The position numbers and the translations under genes are program-made. Below are positions 31,150 through 39,479 of a stretch of DNA of 45,369 bases, piece by piece. The notes under the pieces were generated by a model that saw nothing but the letters and a program-made list of their open reading frames with translations, was not told the DNA's origin and did no database searches. Source of the DNA: Agrococcus lahaulensis DSM 17612 (GTDB lineage Bacteria; Actinomycetota; Actinomycetes; Actinomycetales; Microbacteriaceae). The stretch is taken from contig NZ_AULD01000018.1 in the NCBI RefSeq assembly GCF_000425105.1, positions 1 to 45,369 of the forward strand, given 5' to 3'. Every line of letters begins with the position of its first letter. Within the stretch, counting starts at the first letter, position 1.

Positions 31150-32133
31150 ATGACGAGTAGCACGCCGACGTTCGCGTCATGGATGGAACGCCAGCAAGTC
31201 CTCTTCTACCTCGCCGCGATCGTCACCGGTATCGCGCTTGGCTTGCTGGCACCGGGCTCCGAGCGGCTCGCGGTCGCGATCAACCCGGCCATCGCCGCGC
31301 TGCTGTTCGTCACCTTCCTCGGGGTGCCTTTTGCGGAGATCGCGCGCGGGTTCCGCGACGTGCGATTCCTGACCGCGCTGCTGGTGCTGAACTTCGTCAT
31401 CGTGCCCGTCGTGGCCGTCGGCCTTTCCCGCTTCGTGGCGCACGATGATGCGCTCCTGGTCGGCGTGCTGCTCGTGCTGCTGACCCCGTGTGTCGACTAC
31501 GTGATCGTGTTCGCCGGCGCAGCCGGCGGCGCGCATGAGCGGCTGCTCGCTGCCACTCCCCTGCTGATGGTGGTGCAGCTGCTTCTCTTGCCGCTCTACC
31601 TGTTCATCATCGCGGGCCCCGTTGCGACCGAGAGCGTGGAGCCGGGACCGTTCATGGAGGCGATGGTGCTCCTCATCCTGATCCCGCTCGGCGCTGCAAC
31701 GCTCACCCAGTGGGCCGCGCGGCGCGTGCGTCTCGCCGCCGCAGCCACGGCCAGCGCGCTGCACGCGATGGTGCCGCTGACGATGCTCGTGCTGCTCGTC
31801 GTCATCGCGTCGCAGACGCCGGCGATCGCCCGCGACCTAGTCCTGCTGGTTGAGCTCGTGCCGATCTACATCGCGTTCCTTGCGGTCATGGCCGCCCTCG
31901 GTGTCGGCGTCGCGCGGCTTGCACGCCTCGACGTCCCTCGTAGCAGGGCGCTCGTGTTCAGCGGTGCGACCAGGAATTCGCTTGTCGTCCTCCCACTCGC
32001 CCTCGCGCTTCCGGCAGACCTCCGGCTCGCGGCTGCCGCCATCGTGACGCAGACCCTCGTCGAACTCATCGGCATGGCCATCTACGTCAAGCTGATCCCC
32101 CGACTGCTCCCGCCGCAAGCAGCAAGGCCCTGA
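31150..32133 (+). CDS. Bile acid:sodium symporter superfamily protein, arsenic-resistance (Acr3-like) type
   Basis: A 327-residue membrane protein with about ten hydrophobic helices and little else: LFYLAAIVTGIALGLLAPG, then LLTPCVDYVIVFAGAAGG. The Cys in the mid-membrane 'l-T-P-C-x-d-y-v-i-v-F' motif is conserved in arsenite-exporter relatives (Acr3), but the rest is closer to proteins merely annotated as arsenic resistance protein. GATRNSLVVLPLALALP in the C-terminal half is the second signature of the BASS fold. No arsC or arsR stands beside it. The substrate may be arsenite or an organic anion. The start is ATG 31150 with no clear Shine-Dalgarno. It converges with mntH. Confidence 0.75.
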   Translation: MTSSTPTFASWMERQQVLFYLAAIVTGIALGLLAPGSERLAVAINPAIAALLFVTFLGVPFAEIARGFRDVRFLTALLVLNFVIVPVVAVGLSRFVAHDDALLVGVLLVLLTPCVDYVIVFAGAAGGAHERLLAATPLLMVVQLLLLPLYLFIIAGPVATESVEPGPFMEAMVLLILIPLGAATLTQWAARRVRLAAAATASALHAMVPLTMLVLLVVIASQTPAIARDLVLLVELVPIYIAFLAVMAALGVGVARLARLDVPRSRALVFSGATRNSLVVLPLALALPADLRLAAAAIVTQTLVELIGMAIYVKLIPRLLPPQAARP

Positions 32134-32161
32134 ACCTCGGCGCACTGATCCGGTCGCACCG

Positions 32162-33475
32162 TCATGTGCCGGAAGCGACCAGCCAGAGCAGCATCGCGTT
32201 CAGTGCGATGAGAGCGACGGATGCCACGATCCCGGCTGCGGTCGTCACCGCGCGGTTGCGGAACTCGCCGAGCACTTCGTGTTTGGCGGTGAGGGCGACG
32301 AGCGGGATGAGCGCGAAGGGGATGCCGAACGAGAGCACGACCTGGCTCAGCACCAGCGCGAGGGTGGGGTCGACGCCGAGCGCGAGGATCACGAGCGCAG
32401 GGATGAGGGTGACGAGGCGTCGAGCGATAAGCGGAATGCGCACGTGCAACAGTCCATGCATGATCTCAGCACCGGCGTACGCCCCCACTGAGGTGCTCGC
32501 GAGGCCGCTGGCGAGCAGGCCGACTGCGAAGAGGGTCGCGACGAGAGGCCCGATTCCATCCCGTAGTGCGGCATAGGCGCCCTCGAGGGTGTCGGTGCCC
32601 GGAACGCCAGCGAGGTTGGCGGCCGCCAGCAACAGGATGCAGAGATTGACGGTGCCAGCGATCAGCATCGCGACGCTGACGTCCCAGCGCGTCGCACGCA
32701 GGAGGCGTCGGGTCGAGATGCCTCGCAGCTCCTCCAGGGGAACGTTGAAGCGCACCTGCGGCTGCGATGGAGCGAAGCGATCTCGAGCCAGGGCGCTGTG
32801 CGCGTAGATCGCGTGCGGCATGATCGTGGCACCGAGAATGGATGCCGCGAGCAGCACGGAGTCGGTGCCCTCGAACCGAGGCAGGAGGCCGGCTGCGACA
32901 CCGCCCGGGTCCGGGGGCGCGACGAACACTCCGAACGAGAAGCCGATGGCGATGATCACGACCAGTCCGATGACGACGAATTCGAAGCTGCGTGCGCCTC
33001 GCCGGGACTGGACCACGAGCAACACCAGCGACACGGTTCCGGTGATCATTCCTCCCCACAGCAGCGGGATGCCGAACAGCAGATTCAGCGCGACGGCACC
33101 ACCGATCACCTCGGCGATATCGGTCGCCATGGCGACCAACTCGGCCTGCAACCAGTACGCACGGCGCACATACGGATTGCGGATGCGTGCCCCGAGCATC
33201 TCCGGCAGGCTGCTGCCGGTGACGATGCCGAGCTTGGCCGAGAGGTACTGGATGAGCCACGCCATGACATTGCCGAGCACCACCACCCAGACCAGAAGAT
33301 ACCCGTAGCGCGCGCCGGCCGTCATATTGCTGGCCACGTTGCCGGGGTCGAGATAGGCGACTCCCGCCACCAGCGCGGGTCCCAACAGCCATGCCAGCCG
33401 GGGCGCTGATGATCTTTGCCGCGTTGTACGCGTCACGGGTTGTGCTTGTCGTTCTTCGCGCACGATTTTCGGCAT
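32162..33475 (-). CDS. mntH: Nramp-family divalent metal (Mn/Fe) transporter
   Basis: A 437-residue proton-coupled importer of Mn(II) and related divalent ions. The two metal-coordinating unwound helices are visible: GVAYLDPGNVASN (DPGN at 43-46) and GATIMPHAIYAHSAL (MPH at 219-221). Eleven hydrophobic helices fit the family. The start is ATG 33473-33475, and a TTTCGG-N4-CCGAAA palindrome covers it, a likely MntR-type operator. An importer inside a resistance island is odd because Nramp transporters can also bring in Cd(II). It might keep Mn supply up during Hg/Cd stress. Confidence 0.93.
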   Translation of the reverse strand: MPKIVREERQAQPVTRTTRQRSSAPRLAWLLGPALVAGVAYLDPGNVASNMTAGARYGYLLVWVVVLGNVMAWLIQYLSAKLGIVTGSSLPEMLGARIRNPYVRRAYWLQAELVAMATDIAEVIGGAVALNLLFGIPLLWGGMITGTVSLVLLVVQSRRGARSFEFVVIGLVVIIAIGFSFGVFVAPPDPGGVAAGLLPRFEGTDSVLLAASILGATIMPHAIYAHSALARDRFAPSQPQVRFNVPLEELRGISTRRLLRATRWDVSVAMLIAGTVNLCILLLAAANLAGVPGTDTLEGAYAALRDGIGPLVATLFAVGLLASGLASTSVGAYAGAEIMHGLLHVRIPLIARRLVTLIPALVILALGVDPTLALVLSQVVLSFGIPFALIPLVALTAKHEVLGEFRNRAVTTAAGIVASVALIALNAMLLWLVASGT

Positions 33476-33482
33476 ACCGAAA
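33467..33482 (-). promoter_or_regulatory. Palindromic operator over the mntH start codon
   Basis: TTTCGG (33467-33472) and CCGAAA (33477-33482) are perfect reverse complements with CATA between, and the mntH ATG lies in the centre. A DtxR/MntR-type repressor would be the natural ligand for an Nramp gene, but I infer this from context, not from a recalled consensus. An AGGA-like element lies just upstream on the minus strand. Confidence 0.55.
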
Positions 33483-33738
33483 TCCTATGCTCATTCTGCG
33501 TCACGCGGAAGCAGAGGTCGCGCAGATCGAGGACATGCAGCGGATCCCTGGCCCGGCCCACCGTCGGCGCAGCCCGGTTGCTCGTTGCGCCGGCGGTACG
33601 CTTGTCGGGTGGCTCGGACTGTGCCGCGCTCGGCGCTGCAGCGCCGTTGCGTGCGGTGCCGGCCGTCGGTGCCTGTGGGGCCTGTTCATCTCGTTCCATC
33701 TCCGCTTCGAGTTGTGCGCAGATCTGGGAGAGTGGCAT

Positions 33739-33896
33739 CGCTAATCGGCTCGCTGCTCATCCCGCGTCGCCGCCTGTGGGTCAAGGCGGCACCAGCCGGG
33801 CTCGAACTCGCAGGGCTTGCCCGCGGCGAGGATCCCGCGCTCGAGCGAGCAGTCGACGACCTCGCACGGCGACTTGATTCAGAACCACTTGGGTAG
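33739..33896 (+). pseudogene. resB 3'-end remnant
   Basis: The frame reads SLIGSLLIPRRRLWVKAAPAGLELAGLARGEDPALERAVDDLARRL and stops at 33894-33896. This is the C-terminal tail of ResB: the intact gene at 39480-41099 ends SMLGSLLIPRRRMWVKAAEGRLELAGLARGEDPTLERAVEDLSRRI. By eye the DNA is about 80 percent alike, so the remnant comes from a related but different copy, now in inverted orientation 6 kb away. The 260 bases upstream (33476-33738) hold no recognisable gene. It ends three bases before the merA stop region. Confidence 0.85.
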
Positions 33897-33899
33897 CGT

Positions 33900-35276
33900 T
33901 CAGGCGCAGCAGGAGGTGGGGAGTTCGTTGCGGAAGAGGTTCGCGGTGAGGCGGATTCCTTCGGCCATGGTGAGGTACGGGGCCCAGATGTCGGCGAGTT
34001 GGGCGACGGTGAATCCGGCGGTGATGGCGTAGGTCGCGGCGAGCATCATCTCGCCGGCGGTCTCGGCGAGGGCGTGGACGCCGAGGACTCGGCCGGTGTC
34101 AGCGTCGGCGACGATCTTGATGCCGCCGCGGGTGTTGTGGTTGGTGATGGCTCGGGGCACTTCGGACAGTCGCAGGTAACGGCAGGTGCACCGGTATCCC
34201 GCGGCGAGGGCTTCGGCTTCGGTCATCCCGGCGGAGGCGAGCTGAGGTGAGGTGAACAACACCGAGGGCATCCCGGTGTAGTCGACCTGCTCGTGGCGGC
34301 CGAGCGCGTTGCGGGCTGCGATCTTCCCGGCCATCGCGGCGACGTACACGTACTGCGGCACATCGGTCACGTCGCCGGCGGCGAACACGGTCGGGTTCGT
34401 CGTCCGCTGGTCCTTGTCGACGATGATGAAGCCACGGCCGTCCCTCGCGACGCCCGCCGCAGCGAGGTCGAGCCCGTCAGTGCGTGGTGCGCGTCCGGTG
34501 GCGATGAGGATTCGTCCACCGGTGGCCGCCTTGCCGGTGCGGGTGATCGCCTGCACCAGGTCGCCGTTCCGGGTAATCGTCACGGCTCGGTCGTTGATGA
34601 CGGCGATTCCCTCGGCGAGGAAGGCATTGTGGAGTTCGGAGGAGAGTTCGGGTTCGGCGTGCGGAGCGAGCCGGCCGATGATGGTGACCTCGACCCCGAG
34701 GCGGGCGAAGAGCTGCGCCTGTTCGAGGCCGACGAAGCCGCCGCCGATCACCACGAGCGAAGCGGGCAACTCGGTCAGCTCCATGGCCGTGGTCGAGGTG
34801 AGGTAGTCCACCTGCTCGAGACCGGGGATGGCCGGGGCGTGCGGTTCGGCTCCGGTGGCGACCAGATACGACCTAGCACGAACTCGTCGGCCGTCGACGA
34901 GGAGTGTTGCCGCGTCAGTGAACGTCGCGGTGCCGGACTGAATGTCGAACCCGTAGGCGGCGGCGATGTCAGCGTATTTGGTCTGGCGAAGTATGCCGAT
35001 CAACTCGTCCTTCTGCTGCATGAGCGCGCTCAGGTCAACCTCGCCGGCGGATGTGGGGGTGCCTGGGAACGGGTTCGATCGGGCGGCATGTCGAGTGTGC
35101 GCGGCGGCGAGGAGTGTCTTGGAGGGCACGCAGCCGACGTTCACGCAGGTGCCACCGAGCGTTCCCGACTCGATGGCGACCACGCTCGCCCCTTCGAGTC
35201 GAGCGTGGATCGCCGCGGACATCGCCGCACCGCCCGTGCCGATCACTGCAAGGTCAAACTCGCCGTGCCGTGCCAT
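33900..35276 (-). CDS. merA: Mercuric reductase
   Basis: A 458-residue FAD- and NADPH-dependent reductase of Hg(II) to Hg(0). The redox-active pair is in GGTCVNVGCVPSK (Cys44, Cys49) and the C-terminal vicinal cysteines Cys456-Cys457 (NELPTSCCA) deliver Hg(II) to the active site. The FAD motif AVIGTGGAAMSAAIHARLEG and NAD(P) motif LVVIGGGFVGLEQAQLFARLG are intact. It has no N-terminal HMA (NmerA) domain, as in many actinobacterial forms. ATG 35276 has GGAGG seven bases upstream. It is divergent from merR with the mer operator between. No merT, merP or merB is present. Confidence 0.96.
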   Translation of the reverse strand: MARHGEFDLAVIGTGGAAMSAAIHARLEGASVVAIESGTLGGTCVNVGCVPSKTLLAAAHTRHAARSNPFPGTPTSAGEVDLSALMQQKDELIGILRQTKYADIAAAYGFDIQSGTATFTDAATLLVDGRRVRARSYLVATGAEPHAPAIPGLEQVDYLTSTTAMELTELPASLVVIGGGFVGLEQAQLFARLGVEVTIIGRLAPHAEPELSSELHNAFLAEGIAVINDRAVTITRNGDLVQAITRTGKAATGGRILIATGRAPRTDGLDLAAAGVARDGRGFIIVDKDQRTTNPTVFAAGDVTDVPQYVYVAAMAGKIAARNALGRHEQVDYTGMPSVLFTSPQLASAGMTEAEALAAGYRCTCRYLRLSEVPRAITNHNTRGGIKIVADADTGRVLGVHALAETAGEMMLAATYAITAGFTVAQLADIWAPYLTMAEGIRLTANLFRNELPTSCCA

Positions 35277-35327
35277 GTTGCCTCCTCTGGGAACCGGGTC
35301 GTTCATGCCGCCTCATCCGACAGAATG

Positions 35328-35351
35328 GACCTTCAAGCATGCTTGAAGGTC
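35328..35351. promoter_or_regulatory. mer operator, perfect 24-bp palindrome
   Basis: GACCTTCAAGCATGCTTGAAGGTC is its own reverse complement and sits between merA and merR, 52 bases from the merA start and 28 from the merR start. Sequences of the ACCTTCAAG/CTTGAAGGT type are the recognition sites of MerR-family proteins of the ZntR/CueR/MerR group. It should allow one regulator to control both directions. Confidence 0.85.
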
Positions 35352-35378
35352 AAGCGGGCGGCGGAAGGCGTAGTCACG

Positions 35379-35768
35379 ATGCGGATCGGGGAGCTCGCGG
35401 AGAAGGCGAGGACGAGACCGTCGACGCTGCGGTACTACGAGGAACGAGGGCTGCTTCAGCCTCCGGAGCGCACGACCGCCGGATACCGCAACTATGGCGA
35501 CGAGACAGTGCAGCGGCTCGAGTTCATCGGTCGGGCCCGAGCGGCAGGACTCACCCTCGCACAGGCCGCGGCGATCCTCGATGTTCGTGACGCTGGCGGT
35601 TCACCATGCGGTCATGTTCGGGATCTCCTCGACCGACGGCTAGTTGAGATCGATGAACAGCTCGCGAAGCTCAGCCTCCTGCGGGCGAGTGTCGCCGAGC
35701 TCCGCGGGCATGCGGCACAGACACCGTCAGAGGCGTGCACACCCGAAACGATCTGCGAATATCTCTGA
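35379..35768 (+). CDS. merR: MerR-family mercury-responsive regulator
   Basis: A 129-residue protein with the N-terminal winged HTH MRIGELAEKARTRPSTLRYYEERGLLQPPERTTAGYRNY, a dimerising helix (LLDRRLVEIDEQLAKL) and a C-terminal metal-binding tail. Cysteines at 77 (SPCGH), 120 (SEACTPE) and 126 (TICEYL) resemble the three-cysteine Hg-binding set of MerR (79, 114, 123 in the classical protein). Because merA is divergent and a perfect palindrome lies between, an Hg(II) sensor is the natural reading. A Zn/Cd sensor of the CadR/ZntR type is the alternative. The start ATG lies after GGAAGG. Confidence 0.9.
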   Translation: MRIGELAEKARTRPSTLRYYEERGLLQPPERTTAGYRNYGDETVQRLEFIGRARAAGLTLAQAAAILDVRDAGGSPCGHVRDLLDRRLVEIDEQLAKLSLLRASVAELRGHAAQTPSEACTPETICEYL

Positions 35769-35841
35769 GTCCGAGTATCACGAGCGCTGAGGGTCCCACC
35801 TTGCGGTGGTCACGGAATTCCGGACATGAAACCGGAAGTGC

Positions 35842-36537
35842 CTACTGCGGCATCGCTGCTTGGATCGCCGTCTCGATGTCGCTCAGCTGCGATAGCTCCA
35901 GCCGCTCGCCGTCGACGAAGATCGTCGGCGTCCGGTCGACGCCGAGCTCGGCGCCGGCCTGGAAGTCCTGCTCGACGCGGGCCAGCGTCGCAGGGTCCGA
36001 AACGGCGGCGTCGTAGGCCGCCACGTCGAGGCCCAGGCCCTCGGCGTAGCTGCGGAATCGGTCGGCTTCCGAGGCCTGTCTCTCTCCCCACTCGGATTGC
36101 GTCTCGAACATCCGCTGATACATCGCCTCGAACGCGCCCTGTTGTGCAGCAGCTTCGACGGCGAGGGCCGCATTGACAGAGTTCGAGTGCCCGGGCAGCG
36201 GGAAATAGCGGACAGCGAAGGTCACCTCGCCGTCGTACTTCTCACGGAGCTCTTCCATCGTGGGGTACACGGCGCCGCAGGCCTCGCACTCGAAGTCGAG
36301 GAATTCGACCACGACAGGAGCGCCGGGGCCCGCGTTGTTCAGGATGTGCGTCGATTCGTCCACGAGTGGTGGCAGTGCAGCGGGGGAAGCAAGAGCGTCG
36401 ACCGGTTCTTCGCTTGCGACCGGCGAGCCGTTCCCCTCCCAGGGCCGTACGACCAGCAGCAAAGCGATGATGACGACGGCTGCGGCTGCAGCGATGATCG
36501 AGAAAGCAACAACGGGTCGAGTACGCACTCTCCTCAC
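35842..36537 (-). CDS. DsbA-like membrane-anchored thiol oxidoreductase
   Basis: A 231-residue protein with one N-terminal membrane anchor (VVAFSIIAAAAAVVIIALLLVV) followed by a DsbA/thioredoxin-fold domain. The active site is VVEFLDFECEACGAVYP, a CxxC motif with Glu-Ala between (CEAC). A cis-Pro site lies in GVDRTPTIFVDGERL. It would work outside the membrane as an oxidase or isomerase of exported protein thiols. GTG 36535-36537 is chosen with GGAAGG upstream; a second GTG nine bases further in is possible. It follows merR convergently and comes before ccsB on the same strand. Oxidative folding would serve cytochrome c maturation or metal-exposed exported proteins. Confidence 0.85.
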   Translation of the reverse strand: MRRVRTRPVVAFSIIAAAAAVVIIALLLVVRPWEGNGSPVASEEPVDALASPAALPPLVDESTHILNNAGPGAPVVVEFLDFECEACGAVYPTMEELREKYDGEVTFAVRYFPLPGHSNSVNAALAVEAAAQQGAFEAMYQRMFETQSEWGERQASEADRFRSYAEGLGLDVAAYDAAVSDPATLARVEQDFQAGAELGVDRTPTIFVDGERLELSQLSDIETAIQAAMPQ

Positions 36538-36734
36538 TCTACCTTCCGCCCGTGCTCGCCCGAAGCGCAGCACGCTGCTGCGTCTTCCTCGCCTGCCTCG
36601 GCGCCACGCCACGAAGACGCGAAATCGGCCAAGCCTGCAACGCCTAGTCGAAGCTGCCTACCGCTGCCTGCCTGGCCACGCTGGCCCCCAGGACACGACA
36701 CAGATCAGCTCGCGGTGGAGGTGATTGCTGACCG

Positions 36735-37670
36735 TCAAAGCCCGCTATACGCGTGCAGGCCGGTGAAGAATTGGTTGACGATCGTGAAGTTGAAGATGAT
36801 CGCTGCGAAGCCGATGATCTGCAGCCACGCCGAACGAGAGCCGCGCCAGCCGCGCGTCGCACGCGCGTGGATGTAGCCCGCGTACACGACCCAGATCACG
36901 AAGGTCCACACCTCCTTCGTGTCCCAGCCCCAGTAGCGGCCCCAGGCGTGCTCCGCCCAGATCGCGCCCGCGATGAGCGTGAAGGTCCAGAAGATGAACC
37001 CGATCACGCCGACCCGGTAGGCGAGATCCTCGAGCTGCACCGGGCTCGGCAGCGACCGCAGGAAGCCGTTGTCGCGCTTCTCCTTGATGAGCTGCAGGAT
37101 GCTCAGGCCCGTGCCGAGGCCCATGAAGCCGGTCGCGAGCGTCGCGACGAAAACGTGAATGACGAGCCAGTACGTCTGCAGGGCGGGCGGTAGCGGTGTG
37201 GGCGCTACGTAGTAGTTGACCGTCGCAACGCCCAGGAACACGGTCGCAAGCCCGGTGAAGAACACCCCTAGGAAGTTCAGGTCTTTCCACAGCCGCGACA
37301 GCACGAACACGCCGACGATGACGGCGACGCCGGTGAGGGCGAACTCGTACATGTTCGCCCACGGCACCCGTCCGGCAGCCAGCCCGCGCAGCAGTGTCGC
37401 GCCCAGGTGGAGCGCCCATGCGAGCACGGTCAGCGTGAAACCGATGCGGGCGCCGCGCCCGGCTGCCGCGCCCGGGGTGCCGGCCACCGTCGGCTCGGCC
37501 GCGGACGTTGGCGCGCCAGCGCCGACGGGCATGCGCGCTTCGGCGGGCACGATCTTTGTCGCCGAGCGGCGCGCGACGTCGATCGCGTAGGCGATGAACG
37601 CGAGCGTGTACACCGCCATCGCTGAGTAGACGAGCAGCAGCGAGTAGGAGTCGAGATCAGCGACGGGCAC
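36735..37670 (-). CDS. ccsB: Cytochrome c biogenesis protein CcsB/ResC (system II heme lyase)
   Basis: A 311-residue membrane protein that carries heme to the outside and ligates it to apocytochrome c with ResB. The tryptophan-rich WWD-like motif WAEHAWGRYWGWDTKEVW (238-255) and histidines His89 and His172, with His241 inside the motif, match the heme-binding design of CcsA. Seven to eight helices are evident. A Pro/Ala/Gly linker (about 45-72) lies after the first helix, as often seen in actinobacteria. GTG 37670 gives the first residue. ResB (39480) lies downstream of it in reading order of the island but is separated by ctaG. A host copy presumably exists. Confidence 0.93.
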   Translation of the reverse strand: MPVADLDSYSLLLVYSAMAVYTLAFIAYAIDVARRSATKIVPAEARMPVGAGAPTSAAEPTVAGTPGAAAGRGARIGFTLTVLAWALHLGATLLRGLAAGRVPWANMYEFALTGVAVIVGVFVLSRLWKDLNFLGVFFTGLATVFLGVATVNYYVAPTPLPPALQTYWLVIHVFVATLATGFMGLGTGLSILQLIKEKRDNGFLRSLPSPVQLEDLAYRVGVIGFIFWTFTLIAGAIWAEHAWGRYWGWDTKEVWTFVIWVVYAGYIHARATRGWRGSRSAWLQIIGFAAIIFNFTIVNQFFTGLHAYSGL

Positions 37671-38195
37671 GGGTCGATTGTACCCTTCCGTGTTGAGGGC
37701 CCCATGAACCCCAACACTTGCAGCGACGCATCGTGGAGCGTCTCCAATCCTGCTTGGGACGGACGATGGCGGTCACGCCGGACCAGCCGCCACGACCGCA
37801 GCCGCGACTTGAGACCCAGCGAGAGCGGCTCTCGGCGCAATCTGGTGCCGTCCAGTCCCCCAGCTATCGGAGTTCGCTGCCTCTCGTCAGGAGAGTGCGC
37901 GGTCGTCAGATGGATGCCTCGCGGCGACGGCTTGCCTGAGCCGACTACGCTGGGCCCAGAAGCGCGCAGACCTGCTGCCAGCTGCGTGAGATCAGCCGCG
38001 GATGGACAGCAGCGCGCGCTCGGTGCGCTCGTGAAGGCGCACCGGGACAGTGCTGCGGCAACACGCGGCCAGCGAACCAGGAGTGGACCATGTCGCAGTT
38101 GTGGTGGGTGTCGTGAGCCACCCACGATGCACTCAGCACCGGCATCGAATTGCGTGTGATCGCCGGGCCGTCGCAGCAGATCGCGACCTTCGGCG
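37671..38195. other. 525-base gap without a recognisable gene
   Basis: The stretch between ccsB and ctaG has long but unconvincing open frames on both strands. Their products lack any family signature, are Arg/Ser/Pro-rich and show no good Shine-Dalgarno. Base composition is lower in GC than in neighbouring genes. I see no tRNA, repeat array or insertion-sequence end. It probably holds decayed DNA and the ctaG promoter. Confidence 0.5.
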
Positions 38196-39155
38196 ATGAG
38201 CGCCGCCGACGCCGTCGGTCTGACGCCCCCGAGCTTCGACCAGTTCCTGCTCCCGGTCTCTTCGTCCGCGCTTGTGTTGCCGACGATCTCCATTCTGCTC
38301 GCCATCGTTTACGTGGCGGGGGTCGTGCGATTGCGACGGCACGGACATCGTTGGCCGTGGCTGCGCACCGCCTGCTTCCTGCTCGCCTGCCTGCTGATGG
38401 CGGTGGTCACGGGCGCAGGCGTCGACGCCTATGGCCGGCTGATGTTCTCCATATTCATGTTCCAGCAGCTCGCCTTGATGGTGGTGATCGCCCCGTTGCT
38501 CGTTCTCGGATCCCCGGGAACCCTGCTCCTGCGCGCCACACCGCATCGTGGCCTGGGCAACACCGTGCTCCGAGTCGCGCTGTGTGGATTGCGTTCGAGA
38601 GCGGCTCGATTCGCGCTGCATCCGGCGCTCGTCATCCCGTTGATGCTGCTGTCCTTCTTCGGACTCTACTTCGGTGGCGTCGCGGATGTGGTGCTGCGAT
38701 TCTGGTTCGGCCACATCCTTCTTGAAGTCGTGTTCCTCATCGTGGGGATCCTGATCACCGCGCCGCTGGTGTCTTCGGATCCGCTCCCGCGCCGGACCTC
38801 GTATCCGAGCCGGATGTTCGATGTGTTTCTCGAGATGCAGGTTCATGCCGCGTTCGGGCTCGCGATGCTGTTCTCGGCGACGCCGGTCGTCCCCTACTTC
38901 GCCGCCGCAGCTCCGGAAGCGTGGGAGGTCGACCCGGTTCGCGACCAGGGGATTGCCGGGATTCTGGCATGGACGTTCGGAGAGTTGCCGCTGCTCGCGA
39001 TGCTGATCGTGACGCTCGCACGATGGCGACGCCAAGACACGAGGCAAGCCGGGCGGGACCAGCGCCGCGCCGATGAAGACGCGGAGGCATACAACGAGTA
39101 CCTGCGGCGGCTGCAGCAGCGGGCCCAGGGCAGCGACGCGGACCGGCAGAGCTGA
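38196..39155 (+). CDS. CtaG/Cox11-independent cytochrome oxidase assembly protein (caa3 CtaG type)
   Basis: A 319-residue membrane protein with seven hydrophobic helices. The pattern includes LFSIFMFQQLALMVVIAPLLVLGSPGTLLLRA, then HPALVIPLMLLSFFGLYF and FEMQVHAAFGLAMLF-type helices near the end, as in the CtaG (Bacillus caa3) family, which is often fused to or next to CopD-type copper proteins. His residues (HILLEVVFL, MQVHAAFG) fit copper binding. The family is linked to copper delivery to cytochrome oxidase. It is transcribed against ccsB and converges with resB. The C-terminal 45 residues are polar. A copC-like gene occurs at 42640. Confidence 0.85.
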   Translation: MSAADAVGLTPPSFDQFLLPVSSSALVLPTISILLAIVYVAGVVRLRRHGHRWPWLRTACFLLACLLMAVVTGAGVDAYGRLMFSIFMFQQLALMVVIAPLLVLGSPGTLLLRATPHRGLGNTVLRVALCGLRSRAARFALHPALVIPLMLLSFFGLYFGGVADVVLRFWFGHILLEVVFLIVGILITAPLVSSDPLPRRTSYPSRMFDVFLEMQVHAAFGLAMLFSATPVVPYFAAAAPEAWEVDPVRDQGIAGILAWTFGELPLLAMLIVTLARWRRQDTRQAGRDQRRADEDAEAYNEYLRRLQQRAQGSDADRQS

Positions 39156-39479
39156 ACAGCCCAGCTCGGGAGCGATCGCCACCGCACTGCCGCCAAGGCT
39201 GCGCTCGAGCGGCGCGCCAGTGCTTCAGCAGTCGTGCTGACCCCGTGCCCATCGCTCGACGCTGCCGGACTACGTCCAATCCGAACTCGAGGCCTCTCCG
39301 TCTCTTCAATCCGAGCATTGCGGCCGATGTCTCCTCGGCGCTGGTGGTCCGCAACAGTCTCCGACTCCAAGGCTTCAAGAGGCCCCCGAGACCGCGGCAC
39401 TTTCGCGCTTGACCCGGTGCACAGCGGTCGTCCGGGAACCTTTGGCGATGCCCGCCCGCCCACCGGTCAATTCGTACAG
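39156..39479. other. 324-base gap without a recognisable gene
   Basis: Between the convergent ctaG and resB genes no frame shows a known domain. The forward frame starting at 39234 has a proline/arginine-rich, random-looking product. No clear terminator hairpin was found. It is a plausible cassette junction. Confidence 0.45.

Noticed and set aside
33433-33738. A 101-residue minus-strand frame between mntH and the resB remnant.
   Set aside because: Pro/Ala/Thr-rich without a recognisable domain; it overlaps the mntH start and operator and has no convincing ribosome site.
37704-38159. A 151-residue plus-strand frame in the gap before ctaG.
   Set aside because: Ser/Arg/Pro-rich composition, no family signature, and an equally long meaningless frame on the other strand.
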